A stretch of DNA of 64,000 nt from Shewanella khirikhana (GCF_003957745.1 NZ_CP020373.1:1798001-1862000); one strand, 5' to 3'; counted from the first letter of the stretch, positions 25,028-35,578 are shown. Numbers and translations are program-made. Notes: generated by a model not told the origin, from the sequence alone.

Positions 25028-28000
25028 ATGTTCACACTCGTTCAATCCAACCAGATGGAACGCCTCGCCGCGCGGCTGGCCAAAGAGTTGACCCACAGCT
25101 GCGCCAATGTGCTTTCCCCAGAGCATATTCTGGTGCAAAGCCCCGGCATGGCCACCTGGCTCAGACTTGAGATTGCCGCCCACAACGGCATTGCCGGCGC
25201 ACTTGAATTTCCGCTGCCATCCAACTTTATCTGGTCGCTGTGCTACGCCCTCATTCCCGGGGTTCCCAAGGAAAACGCTTTTACCAAGGAGGCCATGACC
25301 TGGAAACTGATGGCCTTGCTGCCACGGCTGGTCGATGCGCCCCATTTTGAGCCCTTGAAAGACTATCTCACCCAGGATTCTGCGTTAAAGCTGTTCCAGC
25401 TGGCCGGGCGTATTGCGGATATATTCGATCAGTATCTGGTGTACCGTCCGGACTGGATCCTTGCGTGGGAGCAACACATAGATGCAGCGCCGCAGCAGCC
25501 GCTGTTTTCGCTGGACAACTACGACAAAAACTACGACAAAAACTACGACAAAGACGCGCCACTGACCATCAATCCCTTTGCCAATCAAACCGAGGTAGCC
25601 GATAACTGCCGCTGGCAACCCATCCTCTGGCGCGCCCTGGTCCAATATAATCGTGACGAGCTTGGCCACAGTCATTGGCACAGGGCCAACCTGCACGCCG
25701 AGCTTGTCAGTGCGCTGAGAAATCCGGCCACCTCGCTGCATGCCCTGCCTTCCAGATTGTTTGTGTTTGGTATTTCATCACTGCCACCGCAAACGCTTGA
25801 GGTACTGCATGCCCTTGGCTGTCGCATTCCGGTAACCATGTTAAGCCTCAGCCCCTGTCGCCAATATTGGGGCGATATTCTCGACCCACGGCAACGTGCC
25901 AGGCTTGCGCTTAAGTACAGCGAAGACAAGATGCTGCCCGCTCACTGGGAAGATACCCTGGAGGTCGGCAACCCGCTGTTGGCGGCAAACGGCAAAATGG
26001 GCCGTGAACTGCTCGATTTGGTGTTCAGTTTGCCGGAAACGCATCTCGAAATAGACGACAGCGAATATCAGGCGCCTGAACCACATACTCTGCTTGGCAG
26101 ATTGCAGGCCGATATCCTCGATATGCAGGTTGCCGGTAGCCCACTTTGCGCCACCCTCGAGCGGTACCAGCAGCAGGAAGGCAAACTGCCACTTGCGCCC
26201 GGCGACAACAGCCTGTGCCTTCGAAGCTGCCACAGCCCACTTCGGGAAGTAGAAACCCTGCACGACCATCTGCTTGCCATGTTAAGCGGTGCCAATGGCT
26301 CGCTCGCGCCTCGGGATATCGTGGTGATGCTGCCGGATGTGGCAGCTTATGCACCCTTTATCGATGCGGTATTCGCCTCCAAACGCAGCGAGCATTACAT
26401 TCCTTATGCCATTGCCGACCGGGGCGCCGCGCAGGAATCCCCCATTATTCATGCGTTTCTAACCCTGCTGGATATCACCGACAGCCGCTTTGGTCTGACG
26501 GAAATCTTAAGTCTGCTGGAAGTGCCGGCGGTGATGTCCCGCTTTGGTCTTGATGAAGAGGAGCTGGCACGGCTTACCGACTGGCTGGAGCAAGCCGGTG
26601 TGCGTTGGGGGCGGGATGCCAAAAGCCGCGAGGCGCTGGGGCTGCCAGCCTTTGATAAACACTCATGGGCCTTTGGGATCAGGCGGATTTTACTCGGGTA
26701 CGCCCTGGGTGATGAGGCCGATTTTTATCAGGGAACCTTACCGTTTTCCGGCATTGAAGGTCAGCAGGCCCAATGCGTCGGTAAGCTGCTCGATTTTATT
26801 GAAGTGCTGGATAATTTCAGCCACGACTTTGGCGATGCCGCGAGCCTGGAGGCCAAGTTCGAGCTGCTGTTTACCCTGCTCGGTACCCTGTTCGACGCCG
26901 ATGAATCCAGCCTGGATGATATCAGCCAGATCCGCGATACCCTCAATCAAACCAAAGAGATGCTGTTGCAAGCAGGAGAGTTGGACAGCCTGCCACTTGA
27001 TGTCTTTCAGGCGCACCTTGGCAGCAAACTCACCGAGTCCCGGGTCGGCCAGCGTTTCCTGGCAGGCTCAGTTAATTTCTGCACCCTGATGCCCATGCGC
27101 TCCATCCCGTTCAAGCTGGTGTGCCTGCTGGGAATGAACGATGGCGTCTACCCACGGGTGCAGCACCCGGTGGGCTTCGATCTGATGGCGCGAACCGGTG
27201 CCAGACGGGGCGATCGTTCCCGCAGGCTCGATGACAGATACCTGTTTTTGGAAGCACTTTTGTCAGCACGCAGCCAACTTTATATCAGCTTTGTCGGTCG
27301 CAGCGAGCGGGACGACAGCGAGCGGACGCCGTCTATGCTGGTCAGTGAGCTGCTGGACTGCTGTGAGCTCAGCGCCTTTATTCCCGGCGCCGCGGATGCC
27401 AGTCTGGCCCCAAGGCTTATTCAGCAGCAGCCACTGCAACCCTTTGATGTTAAGCTGTTTCAACAGGAAGATACGTCTGATGCAGCGACACTGACCACCA
27501 GCTTTGCCGCCCAGTGGTGCCCCGCCAATGTGCTCGCCCCCAGGCCCTTTATCGACGGCCCCCTGAGCGAAGCCGAACAGCACGGCGACAAAAACACTGA
27601 AGACAGCGACGATAAAACCCTGGATATCGCCTCCTTGATTCGTTTTTTCCGCGATCCGGTGAAGTTTTTCTGCCAGCGGCGCTTAAGACTCGATCTATCA
27701 CTGCGACTCGATGCCCTTGAAGATGCCGAGCCCTTTGAGCTCAATGCCCTCGAGCGTTATCAGCTGCAGCTGCAGATGCTGGAAACCGCGCTCGCGGTTG
27801 AACCCAGCCTCGAGCCCGGCACCCTGGATGCGCTGGGCGAGCGCCTCGGTGGTCAGGGGCTGATGCCCATGGCGCCTTTCGATAGCCTGATGTTCAGAGG
27901 TTATTGTCGCGATCTGGCGCCGCTCCTCGAGCGAAGCCGATTTTTGATGGGCGATGTGGCTGGCGAAACCCTGAGCCTCAATCTGCTGCTGGATAGCGGT

Positions 28001-28594
28001 ATCACCCTCACCGGAACGCTGGAGCAGGTTTACCCCAAGGGGCTGCTTGTCACCCGCCCAGGCAGCGCCAAACCAAAGGATTTTCTTGCCCTTTACCTGC
28101 GGCATCTGTGTCTTTGCGCTGCAAATCGCAGCGGCTTCAGCTTCCTTCTGGATGTGGGCCACTTCCACGCCATGGCCCCTTTGGATGCCAGTGCGGCCCT
28201 GGCCAGATTAAACGCGCTTTACGGTATCTATGAGGCCGCCCAGCAGCAACCATCCACGCTGGTGCCAGCCATGGCCATGGCGGCCGCCGAAGCCCTTGCC
28301 GAAGGCGATACCGACATCAGCAGTCTGGAAGCGCGCCTTAAAGAGGTGTGGCAAGACGGCAACGGCCTTGGTGAAGCCAATGAGCCCCACCAGCAACGCC
28401 TGCTGCGCTTCCCGGAGGACTTTATCAGTGACGACTTTGTGCAGCGTGCCGCCGACCTGTGGCTGCCACTGCTGGCGCTGTGTCACAGCGGCAAACTCGG
28501 TGAGCTTGGCGACTTTATCGCATCCCCTGCATCAGTAGCGCCCCGATACCAACCCACCCGCGCCCCGGGCGAGCAGCCGAGCACTGGAGAGTAA
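25028..28594 (+). CDS. recC: RecBCD exonuclease V, gamma subunit RecC
   Basis: The 1188-residue subunit recognises Chi sites and splits the strands in the RecBCD helicase-nuclease, which repairs double-strand breaks and degrades foreign linear DNA. RecC has a helicase-like fold without working motifs. Recognisable parts are the N-terminal FTLVQSNQMERLAARLAKEL, VQSPGMATWLRLEIA, the GRIADIFDQYLVYRPDWILAW segment, and LPMRSIPFKLVCLLGMNDGVYPR-like sequence near residue 690-710. The ATG at 25028 is preceded by GAAGGGAAAGC. Residues about 164-175 are three NYDK units encoded by a perfect 12-bp triplicate, which lengthens the protein relative to E. coli (1122). Confidence 0.96.
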   Translation: MFTLVQSNQMERLAARLAKELTHSCANVLSPEHILVQSPGMATWLRLEIAAHNGIAGALEFPLPSNFIWSLCYALIPGVPKENAFTKEAMTWKLMALLPRLVDAPHFEPLKDYLTQDSALKLFQLAGRIADIFDQYLVYRPDWILAWEQHIDAAPQQPLFSLDNYDKNYDKNYDKDAPLTINPFANQTEVADNCRWQPILWRALVQYNRDELGHSHWHRANLHAELVSALRNPATSLHALPSRLFVFGISSLPPQTLEVLHALGCRIPVTMLSLSPCRQYWGDILDPRQRARLALKYSEDKMLPAHWEDTLEVGNPLLAANGKMGRELLDLVFSLPETHLEIDDSEYQAPEPHTLLGRLQADILDMQVAGSPLCATLERYQQQEGKLPLAPGDNSLCLRSCHSPLREVETLHDHLLAMLSGANGSLAPRDIVVMLPDVAAYAPFIDAVFASKRSEHYIPYAIADRGAAQESPIIHAFLTLLDITDSRFGLTEILSLLEVPAVMSRFGLDEEELARLTDWLEQAGVRWGRDAKSREALGLPAFDKHSWAFGIRRILLGYALGDEADFYQGTLPFSGIEGQQAQCVGKLLDFIEVLDNFSHDFGDAASLEAKFELLFTLLGTLFDADESSLDDISQIRDTLNQTKEMLLQAGELDSLPLDVFQAHLGSKLTESRVGQRFLAGSVNFCTLMPMRSIPFKLVCLLGMNDGVYPRVQHPVGFDLMARTGARRGDRSRRLDDRYLFLEALLSARSQLYISFVGRSERDDSERTPSMLVSELLDCCELSAFIPGAADASLAPRLIQQQPLQPFDVKLFQQEDTSDAATLTTSFAAQWCPANVLAPRPFIDGPLSEAEQHGDKNTEDSDDKTLDIASLIRFFRDPVKFFCQRRLRLDLSLRLDALEDAEPFELNALERYQLQLQMLETALAVEPSLEPGTLDALGERLGGQGLMPMAPFDSLMFRGYCRDLAPLLERSRFLMGDVAGETLSLNLLLDSGITLTGTLEQVYPKGLLVTRPGSAKPKDFLALYLRHLCLCAANRSGFSFLLDVGHFHAMAPLDASAALARLNALYGIYEAAQQQPSTLVPAMAMAAAEALAEGDTDISSLEARLKEVWQDGNGLGEANEPHQQRLLRFPEDFISDDFVQRAADLWLPLLALCHSGKLGELGDFIASPASVAPRYQPTRAPGEQPSTGE
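25517..25552 (+). repeat. 12-bp tandem repeat (x3) inside recC
   Basis: Three perfect copies of AACTACGACAAA encode NYDK-NYDK-NYDK in frame. Gain or loss of copies would keep the reading frame. Confidence 0.9.
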
Positions 28595-28595
28595 T

Positions 28596-31500
28596 ATGTC
28601 AGCCATAGTCAGCCAGCCATTGGATGCGTTCACCCTGCCCATGTCGGGGGCACGCCTGATTGAGGCCAGCGCAGGTACCGGAAAGACCTATACCATCGCC
28701 AACCTCTATTTACGACTGCTGCTGGGGATAGGCGAACCACGCCCCTGCACAGTGGAAGAAATTCTGGTGGTCACCTTTACCAATGCCGCCACCAGTGAGC
28801 TGCGCGATCGGATCCGTCGCCGGGTGCTTGAAGCCTTTAAGGCAGTGCTCGGTCAGCCAACCGGCGATACATTTTTGCTGCAACTGGTTGCAGCCATTGA
28901 CGATACCGCCATTGCTCTGCGTCAGCTCGACTTAGCGCTCAAAACCCTGGATGAAGCCGCCATTTACACCATTCACGGCTTTTGTCAGCGGATATTGTCG
29001 GATATGGCGTTTGAATCTGCGCTGCTGTTCGAGAGTGAATTTACCCTTGATGACAGTGAATATCTGGAGCTTGCCGTGGCAGATTTCTGGCGTGCTCACT
29101 GCTATCCGCTTTCGAGTGAGATGGCGGCCATGGTGCATGCCAAATACCCATCCCCCAAGGCACTCGGCGCAGAGCTTCGCGCCCTGATTGGCGCGCGGAT
29201 GGCAAATCCCAAAACCCGCCCGGGCAGCTTTAATTCGCTTGCAGCCGAGTACAATCAGCGCCTGTCACGGCTGCGGCTTGCCTGGCAAAGAGACAGCCAG
29301 GCATCAATAGAAACCCTTAAAAAGCTGCCACTCAATGGCACCAGTTATGGCAAGGCCGCCGATGATTTCCCCAAACTGAACGCCCATGCTTTGGCGCTGG
29401 ACGCATGGGCTGCACGCGGTCAGGGTGAGCCGCCCATCAAAGCCATGCAGGCTCTGGCCTACAACAGCATCAAACTCAATAAGGGCGGCGTGCTGCCAGA
29501 ACCCCATGCATTGCCGCTGCTGGTACAAATTGGTGAGTTTATCGAGGCGCACCAAGGGCTTATTCCAGCATTTCTGTTATTGGCCCGGGATGATATCCGC
29601 GCCCGATTTGCCGCACTCAAATCCCAGCGCAACCTGATGGCGCCGGACGATCTGCTACTGACACTTGCCGCGGCCTTAGGCCATGGGCCTCATTCGTCGG
29701 CTGCCGGCGAGTCAGCTCAGGATGCAGACGACAATACCATTGCCAAGCGGCTCGCCACCGAAGTTGCAGCCCGTTACCCTGTAGCCCTGATTGATGAATT
29801 TCAGGACACAGATCCGCTGCAATTTGCTATTTTCAATGCGATTTATCGGCCCGAAGGCAAAGCCCGCGGCCTGTTGATGATTGGCGATCCCAAGCAGGCC
29901 ATTTACGCCTTTCGCGGCGGCGACATCCACACCTATCTGGGAGCAAGACGCGCCGCATCCGCCCACTATAGCCTTGGCACCAACTACCGCTCTTCCAGGC
30001 CGATGGTGGATGCGGTCAACCGGCTGTTTATGGCCCGTGAGCGGGTGTTCTTAACCGATGAAATTCCGTTTGAGCCGGTGAATGCCGCCGACAGGGGCAA
30101 TAAGGCTCTGCTGATTGATGGCAATGCCCCTGGGGCTGCCCTTGAAATCGCTTTGCTTGCGGAAGATCCCGTGAAAGGACTCAACAAGCAAACCGCCCGT
30201 ACCCTGATGGCAAATGATGCCGCCGCCGATATTGCAAGACTGCTCACCCTCGCCGCCGAAGGCAGGGCCAGTCTGTCCGATAAGTCGCGGCCACTGATGG
30301 CAAAAGATATTGCCGTACTGGTGCGCGACAGGAACGAGGCGGCCTTTATCAAAAAAGCGCTCGGCGAGCGCAACATAGGCGCGGTATTTCTCTCCCGTGA
30401 CAATGTGTTTGCTACCCCGGAAGCGAAGGAGATGATGCATCTTCTGTATGCTCTGGCTCATCCCCGGGATGAAAAGCGCCTTCGCAATGCCATGGCCACC
30501 CGACTGATGGGCTACACCCTCAGCGATATTGCCAGGGTGAATCAGGATGAAGACCGCCGCGCCGAAGAGCTTGAGCGTTTTGAGCTTTGGCATCAGCGCT
30601 GGCAAAAGCAAGGGGTCATGCCGGCGCTGATGGCGTTTGCAGACGACACCTCTTTGCTGCAGCGGCTGCAAAGTGAAGAAGAGGCCGAGCGGCGCCTGAC
30701 CGATTTTCGTCATCTGTGCGAGCTGCTGGAGCAAGCCGCCAGCGGTCTCGATGGAATAAGCGCCCTGCTCGGTTGGTACGAGCAGGCGCTGGCAAGCCCG
30801 AGCGGCGATGAAATCCAGCAACTGAGGCTCGAGAGTGAGCAGAATCTGGTGCAGATTGTCACCATCCACAAATCCAAGGGGCTTGAATATGGCCTCTGTT
30901 ACATCCCGTTTTTAAGTTTGGCGCGGGATAGCCGTGGCAAGCCCTCACCGCTGCTGTACCACGAGGCAAACGGCCTGGTGTGGGATATTGAGCAGACCGA
31001 CGAAGGGGTTGAAATCTATGATGCCGAGCGCCTCGGTGAAGATCTGCGGCTATTGTACGTGGCGCTGACCCGGCCGATTTATGGCTGCCGACTCGGCCTT
31101 GCCAACCACAGCCGGATGTTAAAGGCCGGGATAAGCAGTGAGGTCCATAAAACGGCACTGGGGTACCTGCTTGGTATAGACAGCAAAGACTGCGATGGCG
31201 ATGCCCTGCGTGCCGCTGCCATGCGCCTGGCGGCAGACTCCATTGCCGTGGTGGAGGTGATTGAAAATGATAACCGCGCCCTTGCGAACGTCGACAACCA
31301 GCAGGGTCTGAATTTGGCCGCAAGAGTGCCGGATCGGCGCGGCGAAATTCCCTGGCGGGTGGGCAGCTACTCGGCTTTGGTGGCTCACAGCGATGCTGAC
31401 CACAGCAAGCCGGCCCACAGTAAGCCGGCCCATAGCCCATCGGCGTCCGCCACTGGCTCGGGGTTGGTTTCGGATCCTGATTCACTTAGGGAGTCCGGTG

Positions 31501-32465
31501 CTTTAACAGCCGCTGCTGGCCTGTTATCAAGCAGCAGCCACAGCGCCTTGTTTGAAGATGGAGTGGCTGCAACCAGCCAGCACCCCGGCGCATCAGATGA
31601 ATCATTTTCACTGGAAGAACTATCATTTAACAATGTCTCGATGAATAACCTTCCGCAACCGAATCAGGTTTCAATTGATTTGGTTGATAGCAAAAATGGC
31701 GTTCTGAGCAGCCCCGCCGATGAACTGCCGAGCCGGTTCAGCTTCCCCCGCGGCGCCAATGCGGGCAGCTTTATGCACCAGGTGCTTGAGCTCATTCGCT
31801 TCGATGATGTGGCCAGCACCTTGCCACAGGTGTTACCCCAAGCCATTACGCAGTTCGGTATCGACGAGCTTTGGCAGCCGGTGCTGCTTGACTGGTATCA
31901 GGATTTAATGGCGGCGCCGCTATCAAACAATGAGGCTAACCCACTGTCAGCGCCTACATTCGCCCTGCAGCAACTAAGCCACACTAACATGCTGGTTGAA
32001 ATGGAGTTTTACCTGCCGGTGACCCAGCTTAAAGCGCGCGCCCTTGGGGATCTGCTGGCGCTTTACCGTTACCGCAGTGATTTTGGCTTTGAAACTCTGA
32101 ACGGCATGCTCAAAGGGTTTATCGACCTCACCTTCTGCCACGACGGCCGCTATTACATTGCCGACTACAAGTCCAATCATCTGGGGGATTCTCTGGCCCA
32201 CTACCATTACGAGGCAATGCACTCAGCCATTGCCGAGCATCACTACGACTTGCAGTATCTGCTCTATACCCTGGCACTGCACCGGCTGCTGCGAAGCCGA
32301 CTGGCGGACTATGACTACGAATGCCACTTTGGTGGCTGTTATTACCTGTTCCTGCGGGGCATGTCGGCCTCTGCGCCAGGCAGCGGGGTGTTTTTCGACC
32401 GTCCGCCCAAGCTGCTGATTGATGCACTGGATGCGCTGTTTGAAGGTAATGAGGTGCGGATATGA
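28596..32465 (+). CDS. recB: RecBCD exonuclease V, beta subunit RecB
   Basis: The 1289-residue subunit is a 3'-5' helicase and the nuclease of RecBCD. The SF1 helicase has Walker A in EASAGTGKTYTIANLYLRLL (residues 24-43), VTFTNAATSELRDRI, the DEFQDTDPLQFAIF Walker B region, and IVTIHKSKGLEYGLCYIPFL (motif V/VI area). The C-terminal nuclease domain shows MHQVLELIRFDD, then GFIDLTFCHDGRYYIADYKSNHLG with the Asp-x(n)-Asp-Tyr-Lys catalytic core. Between them, residues about 928-1045 are a Ser/Ala/His-rich low-complexity linker that makes the protein about 110 residues longer than E. coli RecB (1180). It starts one base after the recC stop. Confidence 0.96.
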   Translation: MSAIVSQPLDAFTLPMSGARLIEASAGTGKTYTIANLYLRLLLGIGEPRPCTVEEILVVTFTNAATSELRDRIRRRVLEAFKAVLGQPTGDTFLLQLVAAIDDTAIALRQLDLALKTLDEAAIYTIHGFCQRILSDMAFESALLFESEFTLDDSEYLELAVADFWRAHCYPLSSEMAAMVHAKYPSPKALGAELRALIGARMANPKTRPGSFNSLAAEYNQRLSRLRLAWQRDSQASIETLKKLPLNGTSYGKAADDFPKLNAHALALDAWAARGQGEPPIKAMQALAYNSIKLNKGGVLPEPHALPLLVQIGEFIEAHQGLIPAFLLLARDDIRARFAALKSQRNLMAPDDLLLTLAAALGHGPHSSAAGESAQDADDNTIAKRLATEVAARYPVALIDEFQDTDPLQFAIFNAIYRPEGKARGLLMIGDPKQAIYAFRGGDIHTYLGARRAASAHYSLGTNYRSSRPMVDAVNRLFMARERVFLTDEIPFEPVNAADRGNKALLIDGNAPGAALEIALLAEDPVKGLNKQTARTLMANDAAADIARLLTLAAEGRASLSDKSRPLMAKDIAVLVRDRNEAAFIKKALGERNIGAVFLSRDNVFATPEAKEMMHLLYALAHPRDEKRLRNAMATRLMGYTLSDIARVNQDEDRRAEELERFELWHQRWQKQGVMPALMAFADDTSLLQRLQSEEEAERRLTDFRHLCELLEQAASGLDGISALLGWYEQALASPSGDEIQQLRLESEQNLVQIVTIHKSKGLEYGLCYIPFLSLARDSRGKPSPLLYHEANGLVWDIEQTDEGVEIYDAERLGEDLRLLYVALTRPIYGCRLGLANHSRMLKAGISSEVHKTALGYLLGIDSKDCDGDALRAAAMRLAADSIAVVEVIENDNRALANVDNQQGLNLAARVPDRRGEIPWRVGSYSALVAHSDADHSKPAHSKPAHSPSASATGSGLVSDPDSLRESGALTAAAGLLSSSSHSALFEDGVAATSQHPGASDESFSLEELSFNNVSMNNLPQPNQVSIDLVDSKNGVLSSPADELPSRFSFPRGANAGSFMHQVLELIRFDDVASTLPQVLPQAITQFGIDELWQPVLLDWYQDLMAAPLSNNEANPLSAPTFALQQLSHTNMLVEMEFYLPVTQLKARALGDLLALYRYRSDFGFETLNGMLKGFIDLTFCHDGRYYIADYKSNHLGDSLAHYHYEAMHSAIAEHHYDLQYLLYTLALHRLLRSRLADYDYECHFGGCYYLFLRGMSASAPGSGVFFDRPPKLLIDALDALFEGNEVRI

Positions 32466-34456
32466 TTGAATTTGCAGGCAAGGAGCTTGGCAGCGGCGAA
32501 TTCAAATCCCTGCTGAAACATCTGGTAGAACAGGGCGAACTCACCTCCCTCGATCGCCACTTTGCGCTGGAAATGGCGCGGCTGCATCAGGATGAATCGC
32601 CACTGATGTTGCTGGTGTGCGCACTGGTATCAAGGCAGCTTGGGCAGCAGCATCCCTGTTTGGATTTAAGTACCCTCACCCTGGCTAACCCCTTTGGCAG
32701 CCTGCGTGCACGTTGTCGCATCACCCTAAGCCGGGATGCCTTAATTGCGGCGATTTCTGAGCTTGAAGCCGTTGGCCGCGCGCTCTCGGGGCAAAACGCC
32801 TCTGCCACCCTGGGCACTTCAGCCGTGCAGGAGCAAATGGATGCGCCCAGTGCCGACAATAAACCGCTTATCCTTGATGGACAGCGGCTGTATCTGCGCC
32901 GCTATCATGGTTTTGAAACCCGGGTAGCACTGAGGCTAAGGCTCCTCGCTCAGGGTACGGTGGCGGTTGCCGGTAACACCCGCGAGCTGTTGGATGTGCT
33001 GTTCCCGCCTTCGCAGCAGCACGGCTTGCAAGATAACAACGAGCCCGATTGGCAAAAGATTGCGGTGGCGCTCGCCGCAGGCAAGCAGCTATCGGTCATC
33101 ACAGGTGGTCCGGGCACGGGTAAAACCACTACTGTCACCAAGCTGTTACTGCTGCTGTTGAAGCAAGCGCCTCTGCGTATCCGCATGGTGGCACCAACCG
33201 GTAAAGCGGCGGCGCGCCTCAGCGAATCCATCAAGGCCAGTAAGCAGCGCCTTAAAGCGAGCCTGCAAGACGGTTTGATGACCGCCGCTGATGTAGATGC
33301 GTTACCGGAAGATGCCGCGACCCTGCATAGGTTGCTTGGCTTTATTCCCGGCAGCAATCGTTTCCGCCACCACAAGCAAAATCCGCTGGATCTCGATTTA
33401 CTGCTGGTGGATGAGGCTTCTATGGTCGATTTGCCGATGATGGACAGGCTGCTCGATGCGTTGCCACCCCACGGCAGGCTGATTTTGCTTGGGGATCAGG
33501 ATCAGTTGGCGTCGGTCGAAGCCGGCGCCGTGCTGGCGGATATCTGCGAAGGGGCCCGCAGCGGCTATCAATACAGCCAGCATCAATGTGAACTTATCCA
33601 GGCGCTTACGGGCACTGCGCTCATGCCCACCACAGACACCAAGGCAACTCCCGGCCTTGGCGATAATCTCTGCACCCTCACCCACAGCCACAGATTCAGG
33701 GCCGATGCCGGCATTGGCCAGTTGGCGCTGGCTGTTAACCGAGGCGACAAAAATCGGGTTGGCGAAGTGTGGCGCCACGGCTTTAGTGAGCTGCAATGGC
33801 TGCCACAGGGTGAGGGAGAAGGTCGCGAGGCGCTGATTTCGCTCGCCTGCGATGCCTACAGTGATTACTTATCTGCCATGGCAGCCTTTGCCTCGCCTGA
33901 GGATATCCTTGAGCGTTACAACCGCTTCAGGGTGCTTTGCGCCACCCGCAGTGGTGAATATGCCGTGGACGGCATCAACCTCGCCATTACCGTGGCGCTG
34001 GCAAAGCGCGGGCTTATTCAGCCGCGGCAGGAGTTTTATGCCGGCAGGCCCATCATAGTGCAAAGCAACGACTATGGACTTGGGCTCTTTAACGGCGACA
34101 TTGGCATCTTGCTGCCCAGGGGGCGCGACGATCTTCGGCTGATGGCGCACTTTATCCAAAGCGATGGCAGCCTGCTGAAGGTGCTGCCCGCAAGGCTCCC
34201 CGGCCACGACACCTGCTATGCCATGACGGTACACAAGAGTCAGGGCAGCGAATTTTCAAGCGTAGCGCTGTCGCTGCCCATCTCGCCATCACCTTCACAG
34301 CAGGCCTTGATTGGACGGGAGCTTATCTACACCGCCATTACCCGCGCCAAGGACAAGTTTATCTGCCTTGGCAATGAAACCTTATTTGAAAGTGCTATCG
34401 ACCGGCGCACCGAGCGGGCCTCGGGGCTTGCTGCAAGGCTTTGGCAGGCGGATTAA
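32462..34456 (+). CDS. recD: RecBCD exonuclease V, alpha subunit RecD
   Basis: The 664-residue subunit is the fast 5'-3' helicase motor of RecBCD. Walker A is in SVITGGPGTGKTTTVTKLLL near residue 215, followed by RMVAPTGKAAARLSES, LLLVDEASMVDLPMMDRLLD (Walker B), LILLGDQDQLASVEAGAVL (motif III), and CYAMTVHKSQGSEFSSVALSL plus ELIYTAITRAKD (motifs V and VI). It overlaps recB by 4 bases (ATGA), so the three subunits are made from one transcript. E. coli RecD has 608 residues. Confidence 0.96.
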   Translation: MIEFAGKELGSGEFKSLLKHLVEQGELTSLDRHFALEMARLHQDESPLMLLVCALVSRQLGQQHPCLDLSTLTLANPFGSLRARCRITLSRDALIAAISELEAVGRALSGQNASATLGTSAVQEQMDAPSADNKPLILDGQRLYLRRYHGFETRVALRLRLLAQGTVAVAGNTRELLDVLFPPSQQHGLQDNNEPDWQKIAVALAAGKQLSVITGGPGTGKTTTVTKLLLLLLKQAPLRIRMVAPTGKAAARLSESIKASKQRLKASLQDGLMTAADVDALPEDAATLHRLLGFIPGSNRFRHHKQNPLDLDLLLVDEASMVDLPMMDRLLDALPPHGRLILLGDQDQLASVEAGAVLADICEGARSGYQYSQHQCELIQALTGTALMPTTDTKATPGLGDNLCTLTHSHRFRADAGIGQLALAVNRGDKNRVGEVWRHGFSELQWLPQGEGEGREALISLACDAYSDYLSAMAAFASPEDILERYNRFRVLCATRSGEYAVDGINLAITVALAKRGLIQPRQEFYAGRPIIVQSNDYGLGLFNGDIGILLPRGRDDLRLMAHFIQSDGSLLKVLPARLPGHDTCYAMTVHKSQGSEFSSVALSLPISPSPSQQALIGRELIYTAITRAKDKFICLGNETLFESAIDRRTERASGLAARLWQAD

Positions 34457-34567
34457 TTCTCTGTCATCTGCCTTGCGCCCGCCCTGTGGGCTCATTACAC
34501 TGCTGGCTGACATTATTCGCGCGATTTGGGATACGCCTTTACGCCGGACGCGCCTTTGGGAGACGAG

Positions 34568-35578
34568 ATGAAAAAATACAATCTGGTGCTGCTTTGCGGC
34601 GGCGGTGGCAGCGAGCATGACATTTCCTTGTTGTCGGCCAAATACTTTGAAGCCTGCCTCAGTGACCATCCCCGCTTCAACACCCTGTGGCTGGAACTGA
34701 GCGCCAACGGCGAGTACCGCACCAAGGAAGGCGAGATTGTCGAGCTGACCAACCGCCGCGACATTCGCTTTGCCGATGACACCAAGGCGGCCTGGCCGGT
34801 GGATTACATCATCCCTTGTATTCACGGTTTCCCCGGCGAAACCGGCGATATTCAGTCCTGGTTTAACCTCATCCAATTGCCCTACTTTGGCTGCGGCTCA
34901 GAAGCGTCCAGCAATTGTTTCAACAAGATCACCGCCAAGATGTGGTTCAGCGCCCTTGGGATCCCCAACACCCCTTACCTGTACCTGGACGAGCCCAGTG
35001 ATGACGCTATCGCCCGGGTAGAACGTGCATTCGATGAATGGAATGGTGTCTTTATCAAGGCCGCGAGCCAAGGCTCATCTGTGGGCTGCTTCCCGGCCAC
35101 CAAGCGTGAAGACATTCCGGCGCTGGTCAAAAAAGCCTTCGAGTACGCGCCTTTCGTGGTGGTGGAAAAAACCATTGTCGCCCGCGAGCTGGAAGTGGCG
35201 GTGTACGAATACGATGGCGAGCTGGTGGCCACCCGTCCGGGCGAGATTGTTTGTGCGGCCAACACCTTCTACAGCTTTGAAGAAAAATACGATGCCAAGA
35301 GCCAAGCGGTAACCCATGTGGAAGCGCCCGATGTGGATGAAGCCACGGTTGAGGCCATCCGCGACTATGCACTCAGGGCATTTAAAGGCATGAAGCTGCG
35401 CCATCTGTCGCGGATTGACTTCTTCCTCACCAGAGACAACCAAATCCTGCTGAATGAAATCAATACCTTCCCCGGCCTAACCCAGATTTCCATGTTTCCC
35501 AAGATGCTGGCCAATCACGGCCATGACTTTACCACCTTCCTTGAAAAGGCCATTCTGGCCGAGCTCGAAGGTGCATAA
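34568..35578 (+). CDS. ddl: D-alanine--D-alanine ligase
   Basis: The 336-residue ATP-grasp enzyme joins two D-Ala for peptidoglycan precursors. Visible are the N-terminal LVLLCGGGGSEHDISLLSAK, the substrate loop CIHGFPGETGDIQSWFNLI, KAASQGSSVGCFPATK, and the metal/ATP-binding RIDFFLTRDNQILLNEINTFPGLT. GGGAGACGAG lies directly before the ATG at 34568, deciding the start. It stands outside the mra/dcw cell-wall cluster, so it is likely the DdlA-type or sole copy. A strong terminator follows. Confidence 0.94.
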   Translation: MKKYNLVLLCGGGGSEHDISLLSAKYFEACLSDHPRFNTLWLELSANGEYRTKEGEIVELTNRRDIRFADDTKAAWPVDYIIPCIHGFPGETGDIQSWFNLIQLPYFGCGSEASSNCFNKITAKMWFSALGIPNTPYLYLDEPSDDAIARVERAFDEWNGVFIKAASQGSSVGCFPATKREDIPALVKKAFEYAPFVVVEKTIVARELEVAVYEYDGELVATRPGEIVCAANTFYSFEEKYDAKSQAVTHVEAPDVDEATVEAIRDYALRAFKGMKLRHLSRIDFFLTRDNQILLNEINTFPGLTQISMFPKMLANHGHDFTTFLEKAILAELEGA

